The translations under genes were made by a program, and so were the position numbers. From an uncultured Eubacteriales bacterium (lineage in GTDB: Bacteria; Bacillota; Clostridia; Oscillospirales; Oscillospiraceae), in assembly GCA_900540545.1 (NCBI GenBank), contig UQGJ01000039.1, forward strand, positions 1 to 21,886: 21,886 nt of DNA. The letters are read 5' to 3'. This document shows positions 8,889 through 15,490 of this stretch, piece after piece. Below the pieces are notes generated by a model that searched no databases, was not told the origin of the DNA, and saw only the letters and a list, made by a program, of their open reading frames with translations. The first letter of the stretch is position 1. Every line of letters begins with the position of its first letter.

Positions 8889-8923
8889 CCGCTGCTCTCT
8901 CCGTTCCTAAAATGCTTCATCAT

Positions 8924-8952
8924 ATTATATCTGATTCCGCCGAAAGAAACAA
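8924..8952 (-). promoter_or_regulatory. Promoter of the HPt operon
   Basis: Minus-strand TTGTTT (8947-8952), 17-base spacer, consensus TATAAT (8924-8929). The CCGAAAGA repeat at 8940-8947 overlaps its spacer and -35 box, so a factor bound there would affect this promoter. Confidence 0.7.
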
Positions 8953-8967
8953 TTCTTTTCCGAAAGA
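8940..8967. repeat. Direct repeat CCGAAAGA, 20-bp period, candidate operator
   Basis: CCGAAAGA occurs at 8940-8947 and again at 8960-8967, exactly 20 bp apart (about two helical turns), in the region between the divergent HPt operon and GntR gene 1. The first copy overlaps the HPt promoter. Two same-face sites would suit a regulator with two winged-helix domains, such as the neighbouring gene product. The repeat is seen directly; the operator role is inferred. Confidence 0.45.
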
Positions 8968-8971
8968 TATT

Positions 8972-8999
8972 CCCCAAAAAGAAACTGTTTTTTAGGGGT
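8972..8999. repeat. AT-rich imperfect dyad in the divergent promoter region
   Basis: CCCCAAAAA and TTTTTTAGGGG form an imperfect inverted repeat around a short centre, lying upstream of the GntR1 promoter. It lacks the trailing T-run of a terminator, so it may be a protein-binding site; the evidence is slight. Confidence 0.25.
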
Positions 9000-9026
9000 A
9001 TGGACCGCATTTTTTGGGCACCTCTC

Positions 9027-9055
9027 TGGAAATTTTGCCGGGATGCAGGTATAAT
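9027..9055 (+). promoter_or_regulatory. Promoter of tandem GntR regulator 1
   Basis: A consensus TATAAT lies at 9050-9055, with a poor -35 match (TGGAAA, 9027-9032) at 17-base spacing. The start site would fall near 9062, leaving a leader of only about 16 bases before the ATG at 9078. A strong -10 with a weak -35 suggests dependence on an activator or a moderate basal level. Confidence 0.5.
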
Positions 9056-9062
9056 GTGGAAC

Positions 9063-9070
9063 AAAGGGGG
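9063..9070 (+). promoter_or_regulatory. Ribosome binding site that decides the GntR1 start
   Basis: AAAGGGGG ends one base before the ATG at 9072 but 7 bases before the in-frame ATG at 9078, so 9078 is the likely start. Confidence 0.5.
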
Positions 9071-9077
9071 AATGAGC

Positions 9078-10529
9078 ATGCCGGAAAACAGCCAGGAGCA
9101 GACCATATACCGCAGTCTGGCCGGCCGCATCCAGCTGGGCTTTTTTGACGACGGCGAGCGGTTCCCCTCCGTCCAGGAGGTCGCCCGCCGCTTCCACGTC
9201 TCCTACTGCCCCGCCCAGCGGGCCCTTAAGGCCCTGGAGGCCGACGGCCTCATCCGCCTCTGCCGTGGGAAGGAGACCCAGGTGCTGGGCAAGCCCTACG
9301 GCTCCTACCTGGAAAGCCCGGTTTTCCGGGCCAGGGCGGAGGCGCTGGGGGCGTTGGCCCGCAGTCTGGAACTGCTCTCCACCGCCCTGGGCCTGGAGGG
9401 GCTGTCCCGCCTGGACCCGGCCGCTCTGCCGGAGGCACCCCCGCCGGACGCGGGCCGCGCCCAGTCCATCAAATACCTCTACCGCCTCTTCGACGGCGCG
9501 CTCCAGGCCCTGGGCAGCCGTACCGTTCTGAGCCTCTATTATGACGTGGGCTCCTTCGCCGGAAGCGCCTTCCTGGAGGCGCTGGACGCCTTATACGGCC
9601 CGGAGGAGGCAGGCGCCTTTCTCCACGGCATGGTCCGGGATATGCGGGAGAGCGCCCTGGCCTGCCGGAGCGGCGACCGGGCCGGGGCCCTGGCCCGTCT
9701 GCGGTCCGTGGGCGGACGGTATTTTCACGCCCTGGAGGCCTATCTGGACCAGGTCCCCCTCCCGCCGCCGGAGGAGCGGGAACCCTTTGCCTGGGAACCC
9801 CGCAAGGGGCGCACCCGCTACTGCGATATAGTCGCAATCGACCTGGTCTGCAAAATCAACCAGGGGGTCTACCCGGTGGGGTCGCTCCTGCCCCACAGCC
9901 CCGCCCTGGCGGACTGCTACCACGTCTCCCCCATCACCATCCGCCGCACCCTCGCCCTGCTGGGCAAGCTGGGGGTGACCCGGACCACCAACGGCGTGGG
10001 CACCAAGGTGGTCTCCCTGGGCGACGCCTCCATCCCGCAAAAACGCAAGGACCTGATGCTGGACGACAACCTCCGGGACTTCCTGGAGGCCCTCCAATTT
10101 CTCGCCATGACCGGCGAAGACGTCCTCCGCCTCACCTTTCCCCACTTCACGCCGGACATCCGGGATGCCCTCCGCCGGGCCCTGGCCCTCCCCGGCCAGA
10201 AGGCGTCTATGGTCGGCGCCCTCGGCGCCTGTCTCCAGGCCCTGGTCCACTGCTGCCCCCTGGCCCCGCTGCGGGAGATCTACGCCAAAATCACCCTCCT
10301 GCTGCTGCGGGGCAGCGTCCTCCGTCTGTCCGAGACCGGCAGGGAGCCGGTCCCCCATTGGCCGGAGCTGTCCCAGGCCCTCCTGGACGCCCTCGGCTCC
10401 GGCGACGCGGACGGCTTTGCCGCCGCCTTCCGCCGGCTGTCCGTGGAGAACTTCTCCGTCACCCGGACCTACCTGACGGACATGGGCATCCCCGGCCTGG
10501 ATGCCGTGGCGGAGCCGCTCCCCGGCTGA
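9078..10529 (+). CDS. Tandem winged-helix GntR-type transcriptional regulator 1
   Basis: A 483-residue cytosolic DNA-binding protein with two GntR-like winged helices in one chain. The first (about 8-75) has FPSVQEVARRFHVSY, RALKALEADGLI and a wing; the second (about 246-315) has LLPHSPALADCYHVSPITIRRTL, LGKLGVTRTTNGVGTKV. Each is followed by a helical region of about 160 residues, and the two helical regions share a pattern (SGDRAGALARLRSVGGRYF against SGDADGFAAAFRRLSVENF), implying internal duplication. Ordinary GntR proteins are about 240 residues with one winged helix and work as dimers, so this chain resembles a fused dimer. The helical parts probably bind an effector or mediate assembly. 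It is divergent from the HPt operon and could regulate it and itself. GntR2 at 15491-16957 has the same plan. Confidence 0.82.
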   Translation: MPENSQEQTIYRSLAGRIQLGFFDDGERFPSVQEVARRFHVSYCPAQRALKALEADGLIRLCRGKETQVLGKPYGSYLESPVFRARAEALGALARSLELLSTALGLEGLSRLDPAALPEAPPPDAGRAQSIKYLYRLFDGALQALGSRTVLSLYYDVGSFAGSAFLEALDALYGPEEAGAFLHGMVRDMRESALACRSGDRAGALARLRSVGGRYFHALEAYLDQVPLPPPEEREPFAWEPRKGRTRYCDIVAIDLVCKINQGVYPVGSLLPHSPALADCYHVSPITIRRTLALLGKLGVTRTTNGVGTKVVSLGDASIPQKRKDLMLDDNLRDFLEALQFLAMTGEDVLRLTFPHFTPDIRDALRRALALPGQKASMVGALGACLQALVHCCPLAPLREIYAKITLLLLRGSVLRLSETGREPVPHWPELSQALLDALGSGDADGFAAAFRRLSVENFSVTRTYLTDMGIPGLDAVAEPLPG

Positions 10530-10671
10530 GCCCGCAAGGGAGCGTGAGGGAAGCCTTCAGGACATAAATGAACCGTACCCGAGGCATATTGCGGGCCTGG
10601 AACAGCCGGAATGTTCCTCCGTTGGAATAGCGCTGCCGTGCGTAAATCGACTTGATGCGGGTGAATTGAGT

Positions 10672-11202
10672 ATGAAAATTCTATCCAGACACACCGCGCT
10701 CTTTCTGGAGCGCGCGACCGGTTGCCTGTGCCTGATTTCCATCGCAATCGCCGTCGTGATAACCACTCTTTCAGCCCTTGGCCTGATTAAAAACACCCCG
10801 AATCAGCCGTTCTGGCGGAAAACGTTCTTCGTGCTTTTCCTGGTACTATTTTTGGTCAGCGTTATCTGCGCTTGCGCCTATGCCTTTGTCAGGCTGTCCC
10901 AGCCGGCCACCATACACCAGATATTTGATGCGAAGGCCTTGCTCCGAATCCAGAAGGCCGAGCGTTTTTTGCGGCTCGACGTCATACCGTCTTTTACTCT
11001 TATTCTGGGGATAGATATGGTTCTCGCCATAGCGATTTGGGGCGGCGGCGGGCATAACTTGCATGGCACATGGCTTTTTACAGCAGGAGGAACGCCGATA
11101 GGAATCTATTTTGCCGCGTTACTCCCTTTGGGCATACAACGTGAGACTTGGCGCGTGTTATTGGTCAAAGCAAATCAATGGGCCGACGGCCCCTATGAGT
11201 GA
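10672..11202 (+). CDS. Small four-helix membrane protein of unknown function
   Basis: A 176-residue protein not recognised as any family. Four hydrophobic stretches near residues 16-38, 48-71, 98-118 and 132-150 predict four membrane helices; a charged segment (KALLRIQKAERFLRLD) lies between helices 2 and 3, and the C-terminus is short and hydrophilic. The ATG at 10672 is chosen because it opens directly into the first helix; upstream codons would read through sequence overlapping the GntR1 end, and the ribosome site is weak. The base composition is visibly less GC-rich than its neighbours, hinting at different origin. No convincing promoter is seen, so it may be read through from GntR1 142 bases upstream. 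It ends before the hairpin at 11313-11373. Some resemblance to small four-helix DUF proteins is possible but unproven. Confidence 0.55.
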   Translation: MKILSRHTALFLERATGCLCLISIAIAVVITTLSALGLIKNTPNQPFWRKTFFVLFLVLFLVSVICACAYAFVRLSQPATIHQIFDAKALLRIQKAERFLRLDVIPSFTLILGIDMVLAIAIWGGGGHNLHGTWLFTAGGTPIGIYFAALLPLGIQRETWRVLLVKANQWADGPYE

Positions 11203-11312
11203 TCCCATCGCCTGTCCACTCACCGAGGAGACCGCGCCCGCCTGGATGTCCGCCATGCCCTCGGCCCTGGAGCGACCATAGCCCGCTCCGGCACATCGAA
11301 AGGCTGTATACA

Positions 11313-11373
11313 AAAAGACCTGTCCCGGGAAGGCGTCCCCCGCTGGTGGGGGGCTTCCCGGGACAGGTCTTTT
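11313..11373. terminator. Bidirectional terminator between the membrane protein and HK3
   Basis: A perfect 20-bp inverted repeat (11313-11332 and 11354-11373) has A-rich and T-rich outer ends on both strands; the inner part, GCGTCCCCC with GGGGGGC, can extend the stem. It lies just beyond the minus-strand stop of HK3 (11386) and downstream of the plus-strand gene ending at 11202. Confidence 0.9.
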
Positions 11374-11385
11374 CTTTCCAAACAT

Positions 11386-13905
11386 CTATCGCTCCGGCGC
11401 GTCCCCCAAAACCGACTGGATTTCGCGCAGCATGGTGGGAACGTCCAAAGGCTTGGCCAAATGCCGGTCCATCCCGGCCCGCTTGGCCGCCTCGATATCC
11501 TCGGCGAATGCGTCCGCCGTCATGGCGAAGATGGGGACTTTGGCCGCATCGGGCCGGTCCAGGCGGCGAATCCGGCCGGTGGCCTCATAGCCGTTCATCA
11601 CGGGCATCTGGATGTCCATCAAAATCAGGTCGAAGTACCCGGCGGGGGACGCCTGGAAGCGCTCCAGGCAGGCCAGGCCGTTGTCCGTGATCTCCACGCT
11701 GGCGCCCAGGCTTTCCAGCAGTTCCCGGGCGATCTCCTGGTTGAGCCGGTTGTCCTCCGCCAGCAGGATGCGCCTGCCGGAGAGGCCCACGCTCTGGCCC
11801 AGCGGGTCCGCCGCCTGCTCCTCGTGGAGGACGTACCGGCGGATGCAGTGGTAGAGGGTGGATTTGAAAAAGGGCTTTTGGACGAAGCCGCTGACGCCGG
11901 CCGCCCGCCCATCCTGCTCCACGTTGGACCAGTCGCAGGCGGACACCAGCACGATGGGGCACCCGTCCCCCGTCTGTGCCCGGATGAGCCGCACGGCCTG
12001 CACCCCATCCATGTCCTCCATCCTCCAGTCCAGGAGGATCAGATCGTAGTCCCCGGCGGCGGCCTTCTCCACCGCCTCCTGCCCGCTGCCGGTGATTTCC
12101 GCCTCCACGCCCAGCTCTCCCAGGAAGCCCGCCGCCGAGCGCCGGGTCTCGGCATCGTCGTCGGCCAGCAGCACCCGCAGGGGCGGCAGCGGTTCCAGTT
12201 CCCCGCCCCCCTCCGGGGAGAGGGCCAGGTCCAGTCCTACCGTAAAGACGCTGCCCACGCCCTGGGTGCTCTCCACGGAAATGGTCCCCTCCATCATGTC
12301 CACGATCATCTTGGTGATGGCCATCCCCAGGCCGCTGCCCTCGGTCCGGTTGACCCGGCCGTCCTGCTCCCTGGTGAAGGAATCGAAGATATGGTCCAGA
12401 AATTCCGGCCGCATCCCAATGCCCGTGTCCGCCACACGGAAGGTATAGTGGGCGCAGTCCGGCCGGGCGGAGGGGCGCTCGGTCACGTCCACGCTGATGG
12501 AGCCGCCCTCCGGGGTGAATTTGGAGGCGTTGGAGAGCAGGTTTATCATCACCTGGTTCAGCCGCAGGGCATCGCAGCACAGGTCCTCGTGCTCGATCTG
12601 GTGCAGGCGGATATTGAACGCCTGATGCTTCTTGTCCATGGCGGGCTGCATGATTTTGACCAGGTTGGTGAGCAGGTCGTTGAGGGAGGCGGTGTCGTGG
12701 TTGAGGGTCATCTTCCCGCTCTCGATTTTGGACATGTCCAGGATGTCATTGATGAGGCCCACCAGGAGCTGGCCGGAGAGGCTGATGTTGTTCAGGTACT
12801 CCCGCACCTTTTCCGGCTCATCCGCGTGGTCGGAGGCCAGCTTCGCCATCCCGATCACGGCGTTCATGGGGGTGCGGATGTCGTGGGACATGTTGGAGAG
12901 GAACCGGCTCTTGGCCAGATTGGCGCTCTCCGCCGCCTTGCGGGCCGTCTCCTCCGCCTTGAGGATGCGGCGGGTGCTGTTGCGGTGGATGATGAAAAAG
13001 GCGGCCAGCACCAGCGCGCTGACGGCAATCAGGAGGAAAAAGACCTGGGAGTGCTGCACGATGTCGTCGGTCTGCTCCATGATGACCCGGTTGGGGACGA
13101 TGGAGACCACGTACCAATCCGGGACCCGCTCCATGGGCACGTAGCAAAAGACATATTCCTCGTCCTGATAGCGGAACCGGGCCACGCCGCGGTCGCCGTT
13201 CTGCAGCGCCGCGCGGAAGGAGTCCACCTGCACAGCGTCGTTGCCCTGCAGGTCGATGATGTCGAACAGGTTTTGAACGGTGCGGTTGCTGTTGCGGTGC
13301 TGGGACCGGATGAGGATATCCCCCGCCCGGTTCACAACGTAAGAAAAGCCGGTGTCGTTATAGAACGTGAGGGAGAACCGCTCGGCCAGCGCCGAACGGG
13401 GCAGCGTTTTCTGCACAAGGCCCTGCGCCCCGTCGGCAAAGGTGAAGCGGTCATAGCAGCCCACGGTCCAAACGCCGGTGTATCCGTCTAAAAAGGGCTC
13501 CCGCATTCCGCCTTCCCCCAGGGACGCGAAGGCCTCCAGGTCTGCCTCGTCCAACGGCCAGCCCGCTTGGGCCTGGGGGGTATACACCGTGCCGGCGTCC
13601 AGGTCCACGCAGATAAAATCCGCCTCCGCGCCCTGGGCGTGCCGGACCGTGCGGAGCAGCCCCGCCTCATCCTGGGAACTGAGTTCCTCCAGCTCGCCGG
13701 AGAACCAGCGGAGCATCTCCATATCTTTCTCAATGTAGGTGTCCAGGGCGTGGCGGCCCTGGGCGGTGACCTCCAGGACGTCCGTCACGGCTTTGTCCCA
13801 GAGGGAGCTCTGCACGTTGGAGATATAGTAGCCCCCGCCGGCCAGAAGGATGAAAACCGAGAGGGCCATCACGAGCATCCATTTCCACGTGTTCTTCTCA
13901 CCCAA
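11386..13905 (-). CDS. Cache-domain hybrid histidine kinase with two receivers (HK3)
   Basis: An 839-residue membrane sensor kinase. TM1 is about 8-28, a dCache-like extracellular domain about 30-280 (with VVNRAGDILIRS and VCYVPMERVPDWYVVS-type blocks), and TM2 about 285-306. There follow HisKA with SHDIRTPMNA (His341), HATPase_c with DTGIGM and GSGLGM, and two intact receivers with Asp626 (LLDWRMEDMDG) and Asp764 (LMDIQMPVMNG). No PAS and no HPt. The start is TTG at 13905: the nearby ATG is out of frame and runs into a stop, while AGAGGGGGG inside the end of the lipoprotein gene (13916-13924) lies 10 bases upstream. It is separated from the lipoprotein gene by only 6 bases, so the two are co-translated, and the lipoprotein probably presents ligand to the Cache domain. 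It is a paralogue of HK4. Confidence 0.92.
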   Translation of the reverse strand: MGEKNTWKWMLVMALSVFILLAGGGYYISNVQSSLWDKAVTDVLEVTAQGRHALDTYIEKDMEMLRWFSGELEELSSQDEAGLLRTVRHAQGAEADFICVDLDAGTVYTPQAQAGWPLDEADLEAFASLGEGGMREPFLDGYTGVWTVGCYDRFTFADGAQGLVQKTLPRSALAERFSLTFYNDTGFSYVVNRAGDILIRSQHRNSNRTVQNLFDIIDLQGNDAVQVDSFRAALQNGDRGVARFRYQDEEYVFCYVPMERVPDWYVVSIVPNRVIMEQTDDIVQHSQVFFLLIAVSALVLAAFFIIHRNSTRRILKAEETARKAAESANLAKSRFLSNMSHDIRTPMNAVIGMAKLASDHADEPEKVREYLNNISLSGQLLVGLINDILDMSKIESGKMTLNHDTASLNDLLTNLVKIMQPAMDKKHQAFNIRLHQIEHEDLCCDALRLNQVMINLLSNASKFTPEGGSISVDVTERPSARPDCAHYTFRVADTGIGMRPEFLDHIFDSFTREQDGRVNRTEGSGLGMAITKMIVDMMEGTISVESTQGVGSVFTVGLDLALSPEGGGELEPLPPLRVLLADDDAETRRSAAGFLGELGVEAEITGSGQEAVEKAAAGDYDLILLDWRMEDMDGVQAVRLIRAQTGDGCPIVLVSACDWSNVEQDGRAAGVSGFVQKPFFKSTLYHCIRRYVLHEEQAADPLGQSVGLSGRRILLAEDNRLNQEIARELLESLGASVEITDNGLACLERFQASPAGYFDLILMDIQMPVMNGYEATGRIRRLDRPDAAKVPIFAMTADAFAEDIEAAKRAGMDRHLAKPLDVPTMLREIQSVLGDAPER

Positions 13906-13911
13906 AACGCA

Positions 13912-15210
13912 TCAACCCCCCTCTGCGGCTTTCCAGTCCTCAATCAATGCTTGCATACGGACTTCCGCCGCCTGGGCGCCGTCCCCCTCCAGCATGCCGA
14001 CGACGCACTGGCGGCTCATGTCCCAGATGGGAAAGCGCAGATTGTCGTCTGACCCAAGGATGCTCCGCCCGTTGGTCAGATAGGGGCCGATGGATTGTAT
14101 GGCCCTGTCCTCGGCCAGCCGGTTCTCCTTCAGCGGGCTGAAGGAGCTCTGGCTGTTCACGAACTCCCACATGGTATCGCTCTGGGTCAAATACTCTACA
14201 AACTGCTTGGCCTCTTCCTGGTGGGGGCTGTCCGCGTTCACGCTGACGCGGGTATCCACGTTGAGGACCAGCACGCTCCCGTCCTCCAGGATGGGGTAGG
14301 GGCGCACCTCGAAGTCGAACCCCGGCTCCAAATCCCGCACGCGGGACACCGCCCACGCCCCCGTCAGCATGAAGGGCCGCCCGCCGGCGGCAAAGAGCGC
14401 CAGGTCGTCCTTGGTCTTTGCCGTGGTCAGCGCCTCCTCCCGGTCCACCCAGCCGCGCTCCAGCATCTTCTCCACCAGCTCGAACCCCGGACGCAGCGCC
14501 CGGGCCATATCCTCCCGCCCCGTGTTGAACCGGGCCAGGGCCTCCACGCTGTCGTCCCCCTGATAATACGGCAGAAGGGAGCGGGCCAGAACGACGGTCT
14601 TGAGCGAAATATCGTTGTTGGCGACGATGGGGACCATGCCCTGGGACACGAAATAGTCGCACACAGCCTCCAGCTCGGCCAGATTTTCCGGGATGTTCTG
14701 CCCGTGCTCCTGCAACAGGTCCAGGTTGCAGTACAGGCCGAAGGCGGAGATGGAGGTGGGCAGATATTCAATGACTCCGTCCGCGCTCATCTGACTGCGC
14801 GCCAGGTCGCTGAAATTCTCAATTGTGGACAGGCCGGACAGGTCGGCCAGCGTTCCCCGCTCCCCCAGCTCCAGCACGCGCTCGTGGTCCACCATGAATA
14901 TGTCGTCCCCGTTGCCGGTGGAGAGCCGCCGGTTCAGAACGTCAAAGTATTCCGGGCTTTTGATGCCGTCATAGGAGATCGTGATTTGCGGGTACTGGTC
15001 CATGAATCCGTGGAGCGCGTCCTCAATGGCCATGACGTTCAGGGCCTCATATTTGAAGCCGAAAAAGGTCAGGCTGGTCTCGGGCCGCCCGGTCTGCGTG
15101 TCCCCGCCGAACACGATATTCTGCGCCGCCGGCTGGGAACAGCCCGCGAGTACCCCCACGCAAAGGAAAAGCGCCGGAACGAGTTTCAAGATGTGTCGGA
15201 GGCTCTTCAT
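13912..15210 (-). CDS. Extracellular solute-binding lipoprotein (ABC family 1 type)
   Basis: A 432-residue lipoprotein with a short basic N-terminus, a hydrophobic stretch and the lipobox VLAGC (Cys24, lipid anchor). The mature part looks like a family-1 sugar-type solute-binding protein: FFGFKYEALNV, ALHGFMDQYPQITISYDG, a DDIFMVDHERVLEL segment, LYCNLDLL and a late WAVSRVRDLEPGFDF region. No transporter permease or ATPase genes are in the window; the next gene is hybrid kinase HK3, so a role as ligand receptor for the kinase is more likely than transport. The start at 15210 is preferred because the basic-hydrophobic signal begins there; an in-frame ATG at 15240 would add ten polar residues in front. 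It has its own promoter at 15296-15324. The ligand is unknown, probably a sugar or glycoside. Confidence 0.88.
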   Translation of the reverse strand: MKSLRHILKLVPALFLCVGVLAGCSQPAAQNIVFGGDTQTGRPETSLTFFGFKYEALNVMAIEDALHGFMDQYPQITISYDGIKSPEYFDVLNRRLSTGNGDDIFMVDHERVLELGERGTLADLSGLSTIENFSDLARSQMSADGVIEYLPTSISAFGLYCNLDLLQEHGQNIPENLAELEAVCDYFVSQGMVPIVANNDISLKTVVLARSLLPYYQGDDSVEALARFNTGREDMARALRPGFELVEKMLERGWVDREEALTTAKTKDDLALFAAGGRPFMLTGAWAVSRVRDLEPGFDFEVRPYPILEDGSVLVLNVDTRVSVNADSPHQEEAKQFVEYLTQSDTMWEFVNSQSSFSPLKENRLAEDRAIQSIGPYLTNGRSILGSDDNLRFPIWDMSRQCVVGMLEGDGAQAAEVRMQALIEDWKAAEGG

Positions 15211-15295
15211 AGGCCAAATCTCATTTCTTTCCCGTAACATGTCAAAATCCGGAGCGATTCAACACGAGGGGGTCTCATTTTCAGGCATTTCTGTC

Positions 15296-15324
15296 ATTAT
15301 AGCATACGGCGGGACAGCAATCAA
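15296..15324 (-). promoter_or_regulatory. Promoter of the solute-binding lipoprotein-HK3 unit
   Basis: Minus-strand TTGATT (15319-15324), 17-base spacer, TATAAT (15296-15301) with TG one base upstream, an extended -10. This is among the best promoters in the window and lies 86 bases before the ATG. Confidence 0.8.
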
Positions 15325-15337
15325 GAAACGGCTGTCC
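15312..15337. promoter_or_regulatory. Inverted repeat around the -35 box, candidate operator
   Basis: GGACAGC (15312-15318) and GCTGTCC (15331-15337) form a perfect 7-bp dyad with a 12-bp centre that holds the -35 box; the match continues imperfectly outward with CGGCG/CGCCG. A bound repressor would block the promoter. The repeat is seen; the role is inferred. Confidence 0.45.
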
Positions 15338-15365
15338 TGCGCCGGACGCAAGCAGGAAGCAAAAG

Positions 15366-15426
15366 AACGCCCCCTCCGGCCCAGAAGCCTCGCCGTCAGG
15401 CGGGGATTCGTGCCGGAAGGGGCGTT
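15366..15426. terminator. Terminator after the tandem GntR regulator 2 gene
   Basis: Two 15-base arms (15366-15380 and 15412-15426) pair with one mismatch, and an inner stem, CCTCGCC with GGCGGGG, extends the hairpin. T-rich ends occur on both strands. It separates the fusion-protein/HK4/GntR2 operon from the downstream lipoprotein-HK3 unit, which has its own promoter. Confidence 0.8.
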
Positions 15427-15490
15427 TTTGTTGGTTCTGTGGGGTCGCGCAGGACTCCTTTTTGAGGCATTTCAGCCCCGCGCAGACCCG

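Noticed and set aside
8517..9077. An upstream in-frame extension of the GntR1 gene
   Set aside because: The extension runs antisense over the HPt gene and across both promoters; the ribosome site at 9063-9070 and the start of the winged helix support 9078.
11158..11385. A 75-codon minus-strand frame across the gap between the membrane protein and HK3
   Set aside because: Much of it is the terminator hairpin, it overlaps the end of the membrane protein gene, and no family is recognised.
13912..15210. The solute-binding lipoprotein as part of an ABC transporter
   Set aside because: No permease or ATPase gene is in the window, and a kinase gene follows 6 bases after its stop, so a sensor role is favoured.
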